64,000 bases of DNA, taken from the NCBI GenBank assembly GCA_946612455.1, contig CAMOER010000011.1:1-64000 (forward strand), written 5' to 3'. Below are positions 9,532 to 18,700 of the stretch, in pieces (the first letter of the stretch is position 1; the number at the start of each line of letters is the position of its first letter). The notes under the pieces are model-generated. The model made no database searches and had not been told where the DNA came from. It worked only from the letters and a program-made list of their open reading frames with translations. A program made the position numbers and the translations under genes. The DNA is from UBA3305 sp002373555. Lineage in GTDB: Bacteria > Bacillota > Clostridia > Lachnospirales > Lachnospiraceae.

Positions 9532-9956
9532 CAGTCCCACAGTCCTTCCAGGATCTCGGCGATCTCGTTCGAATCGTCATATCCGCCGTCATTTTCCCAT
9601 GTCTCGGTATTCCAGATCTCGATCCTGTTGCCGACGCCCAGGAGGGATACATCCTTGGTGAGTCCGGCAAGGTCTCTGAGCTTTCCGGGGATCAGGATCC
9701 TCCCCTGCTTGTCGGCCTCCACCTGTACGGCTCCTGCCATGAAGTAACGCTGCAGCTTTCTGCTCTTCTCCGATCCGAAGGAGGTGTTCTTCAGTTTCTC
9801 CGCGAAGGCAGCCCAATCTTCATTCGTGTAGATAAACAAACAACCGTCCAGTCCTTTTGTAAGGACGAACGTGTCGCCGAGCTGTTCTCTGAACTTGGCG
9901 GGAATGATCACTCTTCCCTTGTTGTCGATACTGTGCTCGTACTCACCCATGAACAT
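9531..9956 (-). CDS. mraZ: Transcriptional regulator MraZ
   Basis: Small AbrB-fold DNA-binding protein that controls the dcw operon in E. coli and mollicutes. The two MraZ repeats are visible: MGEYEHSIDNKGRVIIPAKFRE near the N-terminus and VQVEADKQGRILIPGKLRD about 70 residues later, each with the DxxGR core. A GTG at 9965 is possible, but ATG at 9956 has GGAGG at 8 nt and gives the usual MFMGEY N-terminus. It is the promoter-proximal gene, and three MraZ-box-like repeats lie about 100 bp upstream, so autoregulation is likely (inference from the family). Confidence 0.96.
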   Translation of the reverse strand: MFMGEYEHSIDNKGRVIIPAKFREQLGDTFVLTKGLDGCLFIYTNEDWAAFAEKLKNTSFGSEKSRKLQRYFMAGAVQVEADKQGRILIPGKLRDLAGLTKDVSLLGVGNRIEIWNTETWENDGGYDDSNEIAEILEGLWD

Positions 9957-10022
9957 CGGAACCACCTCCCTTCCGGTCGTATTCAGAATCAGAGTCCGCC
10001 TGTATCGGGCCGTGGTGTGCAG

Positions 10023-10050
10023 AGAACAAAACAGACCTTACCGGTCTGAT
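10023..10050 (-). other. Small hairpin in the mraZ leader
   Basis: On the minus strand CAGACC and GGTCTG form a 6-bp stem with a 5-nt loop, followed by TTTTG. It lies between the MraZ-box repeats and the mraZ ribosome-binding site. It could be a weak attenuator or only a leader hairpin; no regulator is evident. Confidence 0.3.
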
Positions 10051-10080
10051 TTTCGCCACTATCTACCACTATCCACCACT
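10051..10080 (-). promoter_or_regulatory. Candidate MraZ operator (three 10-bp direct repeats)
   Basis: On the minus strand, three consecutive 10-bp units each carry AGTGG at the same position (plus strand CCACT at 10056-10060, 10066-10070 and 10076-10080). MraZ is known to bind evenly spaced short direct repeats in front of mraZ; this spacing equals one helical turn. The array lies just downstream of the candidate mraZ promoter, where binding would block transcription. Confidence 0.65.
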
Positions 10081-10098
10081 TTTCCCCCTGTGACACCT

Positions 10099-10127
10099 AT
10101 TTTAAGGCATAGTCTTTCAAATAGCAA
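10099..10127 (-). promoter_or_regulatory. Candidate mraZ/dcw promoter
   Basis: On the minus strand TTGCTA (10127-10122), 17 bp, TAAAAT (10104-10099). The spacing is ideal and the -35 box is partial. The predicted start falls directly upstream of the three MraZ-box-like repeats. The rest of the interval up to the tRNA promoter holds no gene that I can support. Confidence 0.55.
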
Positions 10128-10307
10128 GCATAAATTCAACAACTTTCGGAGTTTTTTTCTCGCCCGAAACAACAGACGAACATGCGTTCTGTCCAGCGAA
10201 CATTTGTTCTTTTGTCTGACAAATTTCCATGATCTGTACCTGTCTCCCGCTTCAAAATGACGTGATCTGTCACGCAAAAAATAATCGAATTTTTTTCAAA
10301 AAAACAT

Positions 10308-10336
10308 TTGACAAATCCGCAGATCAGGAGTATTAT
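10308..10336 (+). promoter_or_regulatory. Promoter of tRNA-Gly
   Basis: TTGACA at 10308-10313 and TATTAT at 10331-10336 with a 17-bp spacer, a near-consensus sigma-A promoter. The tRNA 5' end lies 16 nt further on. Confidence 0.85.
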
Positions 10337-10352
10337 ATGTTTTGTTCGCCAA

Positions 10353-10424
10353 GCGCGAGTGGCTCAGTGGTGGAGTATCGCCTTGCCAAGGCGAGGGTCG
10401 CGGGTTCGAATCCCGTCTCGCGCT
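10353..10424 (+). tRNA. tRNA-Gly (anticodon GCC)
   Basis: A 72-nt cloverleaf. The acceptor stem GCGCGAG pairs with CTCGCGC, the anticodon stem TCGCC/GGCGA holds loop TTGCCAA with anticodon GCC, and the T-arm is GCGGG-TTCGAAT-CCCGT. The discriminator base is T and CCA is not encoded. It is a single-gene unit with its own strong promoter and terminator, transcribed away from the dcw operon. Confidence 0.97.
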
Positions 10425-10428
10425 CTGA

Positions 10429-10459
10429 CCCCGGTACCGACAGGTACCGGGGTTTTTTT
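10429..10459 (+). terminator. Rho-independent terminator of tRNA-Gly
   Basis: A perfect 10-bp stem (CCCCGGTACC with GGTACCGGGG), loop GACA, followed by seven T residues. It ends the tRNA transcript 5 nt after the mature 3' end. Confidence 0.95.
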
Positions 10460-10508
10460 ATCCCATTGGGCGGATCCCCCACGGATCCCGCAGAAAAGGA
10501 GGCTTCTC

Positions 10509-11522
10509 ATGCGCATTCCATCCTTTATAAAGAAAAACGACACGATCGGGTTCATCGCGCCGTCCTTCGGCTGCACATTCGAGCCCTATCTTTCCTCTTT
10601 TCAAAATGCTCTGCGGCATTTTGAAAAAGACGGATATCAGACCGTCCTCGGGCCGAACTGTTTTTCGGACTGCGGGACCGGGATCAGCAATACGCCGGAA
10701 GCCTGCGCCGCGGAATTTCTGCAGTTCTATACCGGTACAGACTGCAGCGCACTTCTGTCCTGCGGCGGCGGCGAGCTGATGTGCGAGATCCTGCCGCACA
10801 TTGACTGGGCGGCGGTCAAAGCCGCCCCGCCCAAATGGTTCATGGGCTATTCCGACAATACCAATCTCGCGTTCCTTCTGACGACGCTTTGCGGCACCGT
10901 CTCCGTATACGGTCCGAACGCGCCGGCTTTCGGCATGGAGCCGCTGCACGAATCGGTGCGCGATGCACTGGCATTGATGGAGGGAACGAAAAAAGTATTT
11001 ACCGGCTATTCCCTGTATGAAGGGGATTCCCTGAAGACGCCGGAGAACCCGCTGGCCGCCTATAACCTGACAGAGCCTTCCGTAAAGCAGGGCTGGCCCG
11101 CCCCGGAAGTCTCCATGCGCGGCATGCTGCTCGGCGGCTGTCTGGACAGTCTGTCCAATCTCGCCGGAACGAAATTCGATCAGGTGAAGGCATTTTCAGA
11201 GCGGCATAAAGATACCGGCATTCTCTGGTTCCTGGAAGCCTGCGATCTGAACGTATTCGGGATCCGCAGGGCGCTCTGGCAGCTCCGGGAAGCCGGCTGG
11301 TTCGATACCGCCGCAGGCTTTGTCATCGGCAGGCCCCTGCATCCGGAAGAAATGTTCGGGCTCACCCGGTTCCGTGCGGTCACCGACATCCTGGGCACGC
11401 TTTCCGTTCCCATCATCATGGATGCCGATCTTGGGCACGTCCCGCCCATGCTGCCGTTCGCGAACGGCCTGCCGGTGGAGATTACCCTTGCCGGAAATGA
11501 ATTTACACTTTCGTATCATTGA
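10509..11522 (+). CDS. S66-family LD-carboxypeptidase-like protein
   Basis: Serine peptidase of the LD-carboxypeptidase/MccF family, which cleaves the L,D bond of tetrapeptides during murein recycling or detoxifies microcin-like compounds. In the 337-residue protein the nucleophile motif is FMGYSDNTNL with Ser115, the same position as in Pseudomonas LdcA. LLGGCLDSL and WFLEACDL supply the conserved Glu region, and GHVPPMLPFANG holds the catalytic His. ATG at 10509 follows AGGAGG. No signal peptide is seen, so it is cytoplasmic. It follows the tRNA terminator by 50 nt. LdcA and MccF-like roles cannot be told apart here. Confidence 0.88.
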   Translation: MRIPSFIKKNDTIGFIAPSFGCTFEPYLSSFQNALRHFEKDGYQTVLGPNCFSDCGTGISNTPEACAAEFLQFYTGTDCSALLSCGGGELMCEILPHIDWAAVKAAPPKWFMGYSDNTNLAFLLTTLCGTVSVYGPNAPAFGMEPLHESVRDALALMEGTKKVFTGYSLYEGDSLKTPENPLAAYNLTEPSVKQGWPAPEVSMRGMLLGGCLDSLSNLAGTKFDQVKAFSERHKDTGILWFLEACDLNVFGIRRALWQLREAGWFDTAAGFVIGRPLHPEEMFGLTRFRAVTDILGTLSVPIIMDADLGHVPPMLPFANGLPVEITLAGNEFTLSYH

Positions 11523-11528
11523 TATTGC

Positions 11529-11557
11529 TTTACAATCGCCCTGCAATCTGCTATATT
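11529..11557 (+). promoter_or_regulatory. Candidate asnA promoter
   Basis: TTTACA at 11529-11534, 17 bp, TATATT at 11552-11557. It lies between the peptidase stop and asnA, with the asnA start about 33 nt downstream. Confidence 0.65.
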
Positions 11558-11590
11558 TTGTAATCAGTTTAGAGAAAAGAGGAAATGAAG

Positions 11591-12601
11591 ATGGAACATC
11601 TTATCATCCCCGAGGGATATAAGCCTGCCCTGAACATTCACGATACCCAGGTCGCCATCAAGACCGTCAAAGATGTGTTTCAGAGGACCCTGGCAGATCA
11701 GCTCAATCTCCGCCGCGTCTCCGCGCCGCTGTTCGTCACGCCGGAATCCGGTCTGAACGACAACCTGAACGGCGTCGAGCGTCCCGTTTCCTTCGGGATC
11801 CGGGAGCAGAACGAGCGGAAAGCCGAAGTCGTACATTCCCTCGCGAAATGGAAACGCTTCGCGCTCTACGAATACGGCTTTGATGTCGGAGAGGGCCTCT
11901 TTACCGATATGAATGCCATCCGCAGGGATGAAGACACCGACAATATCCATTCGATCTATGTCGATCAGTGGGACTGGGAAAAGATCATCGAGAAGAACGA
12001 GCGCACATATGAAAAGCTGCAGGACACGGTGAGAGCCGTTTACCGGGCCCTGAAGAAGACCGAAAAGTATATGGCGATCGAGTATGATTATATAGAAGAG
12101 ATCCTGCCGAAGCAGATCACCTTCCTTACGTCTCAGGAGCTTCTTGACCGCTGGCCGGAGCTGACGCCGAAGGAAAGAGAATACAAGGCGGCCAGAAAAT
12201 ACGGCGCCGTGTTCATCTCCCAGATCGGCGGCCCGCTCTCCAACGGCAAGCCGCATGACGGACGTGCGCCGGACTATGATGACTGGAAGCTGAACGGTGA
12301 TATCATCGTGTACTATCCGGTCCTCGACATCGCACTTGAACTTTCCTCCATGGGCATCCGTGTGGATGCGCTTGCACTGGCCCACCAGCTGGCTGCTTCG
12401 GGATGCACGGAAAGAGTCGACCTTCCGTTCCAGCAGGCGATCATGAACGAGACGCTGCCATACACGATCGGCGGCGGCATCGGACAGTCCAGGATCTGCA
12501 TGTTCTTCCTGCGCAAAGCCCATATCGGCGAGGTACAGGTGTCGATCTGGCCGAAAGACGTTGTCAAGACGGCCCGCGCGAAAGGCGTGTATATTCTGTG
12601 A
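11591..12601 (+). CDS. asnA: Aspartate--ammonia ligase AsnA
   Basis: Ammonia-dependent asparagine synthetase, a class II aminoacyl-tRNA synthetase-like fold, converting Asp, ATP and NH3 to Asn. Family landmarks are LRRVSAPLFV near the N-terminus, LNGVERPVSF, MNAIRRDED, HSIYVDQWDWEK and the C-terminal GGGIGQSRICMFFL. Two in-frame ATGs are present; GAGG lies 2 nt before the one at 11585 but 8 nt before that at 11591, which is preferred. Length of 336 residues is normal. It has its own promoter and appears monocistronic. Confidence 0.97.
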   Translation: MEHLIIPEGYKPALNIHDTQVAIKTVKDVFQRTLADQLNLRRVSAPLFVTPESGLNDNLNGVERPVSFGIREQNERKAEVVHSLAKWKRFALYEYGFDVGEGLFTDMNAIRRDEDTDNIHSIYVDQWDWEKIIEKNERTYEKLQDTVRAVYRALKKTEKYMAIEYDYIEEILPKQITFLTSQELLDRWPELTPKEREYKAARKYGAVFISQIGGPLSNGKPHDGRAPDYDDWKLNGDIIVYYPVLDIALELSSMGIRVDALALAHQLAASGCTERVDLPFQQAIMNETLPYTIGGGIGQSRICMFFLRKAHIGEVQVSIWPKDVVKTARAKGVYIL

Positions 12602-12622
12602 ATTACAGCAAACGATCATACG

Positions 12623-12673
12623 AAGAGGTCCCGCATCTGGTTCTCATTTCAAAAACCGGATGCGGGACCTCTT
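12623..12673. terminator. Bidirectional hairpin terminator between asnA and the lysozyme-like gene
   Basis: An 18-nt arm at 12623-12640 pairs with 12656-12673 with one mismatch (AAGAGGTCCCGCATC core). It lies between converging genes and can serve both. The flanking T-tract is short, so termination efficiency is uncertain. Confidence 0.7.
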
Positions 12674-12683
12674 ATGTTTCAGC

Positions 12684-14549
12684 TTATTTCACCGTTGCAT
12701 ACAGCGTGCTGCTCCACGCACCGGCGATCTTCTTTCCGTTCACCATCTTATAGGCCCGGAGCCGGAAATAATACTTTTTCCGTCTTATCAGCTTCTTGAT
12801 CGTGGCGGAGACCTTTTTCTTTTTCTTTGTACTGTAGACCTTCGTATATGTCTTTTTAAAAGACTTTGAAGTCGATACCTGCAGATCGTATCCGTTCGAG
12901 AGCGGATCCGCCGTCCATTTGACGAGCGCCTGTTTCTGCCGGCGTGACTTTACCGACACCAGCTTTGCCTTCGCCGGTTTGACAGTCAATGCAGCTTTGA
13001 GCGTTTTATCATCATACCCGGCCTTCTTCGCGGTGATCGTGATCACCGTCTTCCCATATCCGACAGCTTTGACATTCCCGTCCGCATCGACTTCAGCAAC
13101 ACCGGGGACGCTGTACGAGAAGGAAAGCTCACCGTTGCTTTCGATCCTCAGATTAACGCCTTCCCCGCCATATACCATGGTCAGGGATGTCTTCGGGGCT
13201 TCCAGATAAAGAGAATTGTCCGTCCTCACTTCAGGCTTCAGCAGCGGCGAGTCATCATCCGCTTCAAAAAGCCGGAAAAACTGCAGTTCATTCTGTATGG
13301 TATCCGAGACGGAGATCCTCGCGCCTTTCTTCAGCGCCTCTCCTGCCGTCAGGCATCTGTCCGTATGCGCCTTCGGGATCAGACAGTTCAGGATCCCGCT
13401 GCCGTTTGCGAACTGCCAGTACTGTCCGTCGGAAGCTTCCCACCTGGCCAGATGCAGTCTCCCGTCCGTCTCGAGCGTCAGATACCGGTTCTCGGAGATC
13501 GACCGGACGGAATACCAGCCGTTCGTGAATTTCACGATCTGAAAATGCGTATCTTCCTTCTTCACATCATCCGTCAGGACAAGCGCGCCGCTCCCTGCAG
13601 GATCCGGCGCCAGCATGAGCTTCTTATTCATGGACGGCGTGATCTGATAATTCCCGGATGCCAGTTCACCGGTCCTGGCGAGCACCGTCACACTCTGACT
13701 GGCGAGCAGCTCCGAACCGGCCGCATTCTGCACCGTCAGCCGGAACAGGTAAACGCCCGGATCCAGTTCTTCGGAACTGATCATCCCGGAAAGATCCGCG
13801 AGATCGCAGTTGGTGCCCGAAGGATCCACGCTTTTCACGCTGACGGCATTTTCGTCGATATGATAAAAGCCCGCAGTCACCTTCCGGATCTCACTCGGCG
13901 ATGCGACCGTGCCTGCAAACGCCAGCCGCTCTCCCGCCGTGATCACCGTCGGGATCGACAGACCGCTCACATGCGCCGGCGTTACGGTATCCTCTTTTTC
14001 ATCATAGGTGACCGTGCCTGCGCCGTACTTCTTCCAGTATCGGTTCTTAGCCAGATTTCCCCTGGTGACAGCTCCCGTCAGATAATTCGCGGGACGTTCA
14101 AAATGATAGCACCAGTAATAGCCCGCCTGATAAGCACCGTACGGATCGTTCGGAACACGCTTCAGGAAGCTGAGCACACCGGGATAGCTTTTCTTCAGCT
14201 CGTACCGCAGATATTTCAGCTGGCCTTTCACAGTCCGGTAATCCAGCTTATGCTTCTTACAGTACGTCTTCAGTGCCGTAAATCTGGATTTATGCCACTG
14301 ACAGATGCCGTAGCTCGTACCGGAGTCTCCGGTCGCTTTGGGATTGAAATTGGATTCCTTCTCAATATTGGCCAGAACGCCGCATGCAGCCGCCGGCGGC
14401 AGCTTCATCGTCTCCGTCAGATATTTGAATATGGTCTTCTGATTGGTTTTGCTGGCCGCTTCGGCCGTCAGCGACGGCGCAGGTGAAAGGAGGCCTGCAG
14501 CCACGCAAACGATCAAAAGAAAGCTTAAGAACTTTTTACCGACAGTCAT
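12684..14549 (-). CDS. Secreted phage-tail-lysozyme-like protein with ricin-type, Big_2 and FN3 domains
   Basis: Probable exported wall-active protein of 621 residues. A signal peptide (residues 1 to about 32, ending TAEAAS) precedes a lysozyme-like domain at about 40-170 (GVLANIEKESNFNPKATGDSGTSYGICQWH), typical of phage tail lysozymes, where the Glu in IEKES is the likely acid. Next come a poorly defined segment, a beta-trefoil ricin-like region at about 295-430 (YQITPSMNKKLML, RYLTLETDGRLHLARW), a Big_2-like domain at about 450-520 and an FN3-like module at the C-terminus. ATG at 14549 follows GGAGA. No membrane anchor is visible. Substrate and role (remodelling or host attachment) are inferred only. 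Confidence 0.8.
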   Translation of the reverse strand: MTVGKKFLSFLLIVCVAAGLLSPAPSLTAEAASKTNQKTIFKYLTETMKLPPAAACGVLANIEKESNFNPKATGDSGTSYGICQWHKSRFTALKTYCKKHKLDYRTVKGQLKYLRYELKKSYPGVLSFLKRVPNDPYGAYQAGYYWCYHFERPANYLTGAVTRGNLAKNRYWKKYGAGTVTYDEKEDTVTPAHVSGLSIPTVITAGERLAFAGTVASPSEIRKVTAGFYHIDENAVSVKSVDPSGTNCDLADLSGMISSEELDPGVYLFRLTVQNAAGSELLASQSVTVLARTGELASGNYQITPSMNKKLMLAPDPAGSGALVLTDDVKKEDTHFQIVKFTNGWYSVRSISENRYLTLETDGRLHLARWEASDGQYWQFANGSGILNCLIPKAHTDRCLTAGEALKKGARISVSDTIQNELQFFRLFEADDDSPLLKPEVRTDNSLYLEAPKTSLTMVYGGEGVNLRIESNGELSFSYSVPGVAEVDADGNVKAVGYGKTVITITAKKAGYDDKTLKAALTVKPAKAKLVSVKSRRQKQALVKWTADPLSNGYDLQVSTSKSFKKTYTKVYSTKKKKKVSATIKKLIRRKKYYFRLRAYKMVNGKKIAGAWSSTLYATVK

Positions 14550-14621
14550 ATACGATCTCCGTTCAGGCGGATTTTATTGGTTGAATATTAATTATACAAC
14601 CTTTTTTCGCTCCTGTACAGA

Positions 14622-15524
14622 TTATAAATATTTGTGGAAACGGCCGAGATAGGCTACGCCGTTGCTCTTGACCGCAAATACATGCTCATCGTAGTTCTTC
14701 AGGAATGCATCCAGCTTGTGCGCATCGTATTTGGAAACGACGGTATAAATGATGTATTCCTGTTCATGTGAATACGCACTGACCGCATTCCAGTAGTTGG
14801 CCGAATGATGCAGGTCATCCGTGATGAACTTCAGGATCTTCTCGGGATCCTTTTTGGTGAAGATCGTCATTTCCGTACAGATATTCTGCTCGTGCACATG
14901 GTCGATGACCGTATTGTAGCAGACGGAATAAATGATCGAATAGATCGCGACCGTGACGTTCATCGTCAGTGCGCAGACCGTATAGATAAAGATATTGATG
15001 ATCAGCGAGAGCTTGCCGACCGAAAGATTCTGATGCGTTCTCGAAATATACATGCCGATGATATCCGTACCGCCCGCAGAGGAACGCGAACGGAAGATCA
15101 GGCCCGCACCATAACCGGCGATCAGACCGCCGATGATCGCCGAAGTGATCTCCGATTCGACCAGAAGATCCCTCGGCGTGGGGATGAGCGCCAGCGCGAT
15201 CGTTTCCACGGTGACGCACATGACGTTCCGGAGGAAGAAATTCCGCGAAAAGCCCTTATAAGCCAGTACGAACAGCGGCAGGTTCAGAAGATAGTACACG
15301 ATACTGGTGATGTTGATCCCTGCCAGGGAATGTGTCATTCTGTGCGAAAATGTGTTGATCAGCTGGCTGATACCCAGTACGCCGCCGTTATAGATCCCGG
15401 ACGGCACGACGAACCAGTTGATACCCGCGGCCATGATGACCGCGCCGACGGCGGACAGAATGATCTCCTGTGTCGTGATATTGACTTTTATCTTGTGCTG
15501 CCATGCGTCTTTTGCCAAGCCCAT
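14622..15524 (-). CDS. YitT family membrane protein (DUF2179 C-terminus)
   Basis: Integral membrane protein of unknown function. The 300 residues comprise about five or six hydrophobic helices (VGAVIMAAGINWFVVPSGIYNGGVLGISQLI is the YitT hallmark) and a C-terminal soluble domain of about 80 residues matching DUF2179 (CTEMTIFTKKDPEKILKFI). Translation can be read back to 15638, but ATG at 15524 with AAAGGGG 6 nt upstream gives the usual N-terminus. It is followed on the minus strand by the lysozyme-like gene after 72 nt. Confidence 0.88.
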   Translation of the reverse strand: MGLAKDAWQHKIKVNITTQEIILSAVGAVIMAAGINWFVVPSGIYNGGVLGISQLINTFSHRMTHSLAGINITSIVYYLLNLPLFVLAYKGFSRNFFLRNVMCVTVETIALALIPTPRDLLVESEITSAIIGGLIAGYGAGLIFRSRSSAGGTDIIGMYISRTHQNLSVGKLSLIINIFIYTVCALTMNVTVAIYSIIYSVCYNTVIDHVHEQNICTEMTIFTKKDPEKILKFITDDLHHSANYWNAVSAYSHEQEYIIYTVVSKYDAHKLDAFLKNYDEHVFAVKSNGVAYLGRFHKYL

Positions 15525-15638
15525 GATAACCCCTTTCGGCGCTGAGCGCGCCACGTTCCCCCTCACGGGGACAGCAAATCCTTTCGGCACTGCCTGACGA
15601 TCTTTCGGATGCAAAGAAGAATGATAGCACATCTGCAC

Positions 15639-15674
15639 GAAAAAGGCACCTTCTTTTTGCAGAAAAGGTGCCTT
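15639..15674 (-). terminator. Terminator of the heptad-repeat protein gene
   Basis: Inverted repeat AAGGCACCTT (15643-15652) and AAGGTGCCTT (15665-15674) with a 12-nt loop, followed on the minus strand by TTTTTC. It ends the MMPL/heptad-protein operon 40 nt after its last stop codon. Confidence 0.85.
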
Positions 15675-15713
15675 CTTTCTTATAATAGTAAATTTTTATG
15701 TCACAATTCTTCT

Positions 15714-18700
15714 TTATTCACCGATGCCGGCGGTTTCCAGAATGAACCGGACGGATCCCTTCATATTGTCGGCCTTACCGGTAAATGTATCGTAGGCGCT
15801 GTCGGCATCTTTCACGGCTTTGAACCGGTCCACAACATTTTTAAAATCGTCCCCGAAGGTGTCCGTGATCTTCTGTATGCCTTCTTCATCGAATTTCTTC
15901 ATGCCGTCGGAAAGCTCCTCGGAGCCGTCGCCGAGTTTCTTCACGCCGTCTTTCAGATCGCCGGTTCCTTCCGAGAGCTGCTTTGCGCCGCCTTCCAGCT
16001 TCTTCGCGCCGTCATACAGATCGCCGGCACCTCCGTCGAGCTTCTTAGTTCCGTCGTACAGATCGCCCGCTCCCTGATCAAGCTTCTTCGTGCCGTCGTA
16101 CAGATCGCCTGCGCCCCGGTCAAGTTTCTTCGTGCCGTCATACAGATCGTCGGTTCCCTTATACAGATCGCCGGCTCCCGCCGAAAGCGTTCCCGTACCG
16201 TCTGACAGCGTCTTGCTTCCCTCATAGACCTTCCCGGCACCGGCATTCAGATCAGAGGCTCCGCTCTTCAGGGAAGCCGTGCCCTTCTTCAGTTCACTGC
16301 TTCCGGAGTACGCCCGGGCAAGCCCGTCCGTGAGATCCTTTGCGCCGCTCTTCAGCGTCGATGTACCGGATGCCAGCGATGCCGCGCCGTCCGATACCCT
16401 GGATGCGCCGGCAGAAAGTGCATCCGCACCATCTTTCAGAGAAGAGGCTCCTGCATTCAGCGTATCAGTGCCTTTCTTCAGATCCGATGCGCCTCCCGCC
16501 AATGCCGCTGCGCCGTCTGATACCTGAGATGCGCCGGTATTCAGTTTATCGCTCATCGCGACAAGCTGTCCGCTGCCTTCCTTCAGTTTCTTTCCGCCGG
16601 CGATTAGCTTATCTGCGCCGTCTGTAAGCGCGCTGCTGCTTTCGGAAAGCTTTGCTGCGCCGGCAACGAGTGTACCCAGTCCGTCCAGGCCTGCCTCGCT
16701 GAGTTTTTTGCGGATTCCCTGAATGTACGCTTCGGCTGTTGCCGCGTCCGTACCGGCAGTCTTCATGCTGCCTTCGGCGAGTGCGCCAAGCGCTTCCGCC
16801 TGTTCCCGGACTTCGTTCGCCTGGTCTTTCGCGTCGATCGTTCCCGATACGACGCCGTCCGCCTTTGTATCAAGCCGATCCGCCTGTTCCCGGATCTTCT
16901 TCGCATATTCCGCCAGTTCATCAGAGGTACTGCTGTCATTTGCCGCTGCCTTCAGCGCGGTCTTCGCGTCTCCGAGCATCTCATCTGCGGAAGCGACCTT
17001 ATCCGACAGTCCGGAGACCGCATTCGATGCGGCGTCCAGTGCCTTCGCGGCCGCCTTCTTGCCGGTCACCTTCGCGGTCACGCCGCTCGTATCCACATCG
17101 ATCTTTGTGACCTCGGCATCCACGCCCAGGCAGTCGAATACGGCATCGATTTCGCCGGAGCTCATGCCGGCCTTCTTCATGATCTTTCTGGCCGCCTTCT
17201 TGCCGGTCAGGGTCCCTTTCGCGTCAGCGCTTACCTTGATGGAATCCAGGCCCTGCACCTTCGCCTTCAGCTCTGCATTCTCCAGATCAGCGGCCGCTGC
17301 CTCCAGTTTGGAAGAGACCGCGCTCACATCCTTCTTCGCAGAAGAAAGCGTCTTCGCGGCGCTGCCGACAGCATTTCCGGCGGACCCGGCTCCGCTGCTG
17401 CTGCCGTCCATGGAATCGGCAATGCTGTTCAGGGCGTCCGCGATCTTCTGAATATCTTTGGCAGACGTCGTTCCCCCTTCACTTCCGGACAGGGTCGCAA
17501 GCTCGCCGGCAATACTGTCCAGCTTCTTCGCGATCTCTCCTGCTTTGGCAGCCCCGTCCAGCGCATTCGTTTTGCCGCTTCCGGCTTTCTGCTCCGCAGC
17601 GCCAAGAGACTTGTCAAGTTCCGAGAATGTATCCGCCGCGCCTTCCAGCTGCTGCACTCCTGCCGCCAGCTGATCCGCGCCCTTTACATAATCCTGCACG
17701 CCGCCCGCAAACTGTTCCGCAGCGGCTGTATACCCTGCGATTCCGTCATTTACGGATGCCGCACCGGCCGTATACTGATTTACGCCCTTCTGCAGATCAG
17801 CAGCGCCAGCTGCCAGCGCATCCGCGCCGTCCTTAAGCGTTCCGGCGCCTTTCACGAGATCGCCTGTCCCGCTTGCCAGTGTTCCGGCACCGTCGGCCAG
17901 CGTTGCCGCGCCGTCCTTCAGGTCTCCCGTTCCGTCCGAGAGCGTCTTCGCGCCGTCATTGACATCGGAGACACCCTGATACAATGTCTGTCCGCCTTCA
18001 TTCAGCTGCTTCGCTCCGTCCTCCAGCGTACCGACCGCATCGTCGACCTGTCCGGCGCCGTCCGCGAGATCAGCGCTTCCTTTATACAGATCCTTCGTTC
18101 CTTTCGTCAGGGTCTGCGCACCGGAATCCAGTTTTTCCGCGCCGTCCGCGAGATCGCCGGCACCGCCTTTAAGCTTCTTCGCACCGTCTTTGAGGTCGCC
18201 GGTGCCTTTTGAGAGCGTTTTCGTGCCGTCCTTCAGGTCGCCGGTGCCTTTCGAGAGCGCCTTCGCGCCGTCCGCGAGGTCGCCGGTACCTTCCGAGAGC
18301 GTCTTCGCGCCGCTTGTGAGCTTCTTTGTGCCGTCATACAGATCGCCGGCGCCATTATCCAGTGCTTCCGAGCCGTCCAGAAGTTCCTTTACGCCGTCAT
18401 ACAGGTCGCCCGTTCCGTCGACCAGTTTCGTCGACGCGTCCTTCAGTTCATCCAGATCCTTCTGCAGATCATCGATGCTGTCGATCTTATCCAGATCCAG
18501 TTCGCTGATCATGCCTGTGGATACGGCGCTGATCGTCATCGGAAGCGAAAAATCGGTCGTATCCGCCGTGATCGTCACATGATCCGGGATGTCGCCGCTC
18601 TTATAATCCAGGTCCTTGACGGAATCCAGCTTCAGGCTGTCTTCCAGGCCGGGGAAGGCCAGTCCGACAACAGTGCATCTGCTGCCGTCTTCGATCGCAC

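Noticed and set aside
10308..10508. Extension of the LD-carboxypeptidase upstream through the tRNA
   Set aside because: It would translate the tRNA gene and its terminator; ATG at 10509 has a good ribosome-binding site.
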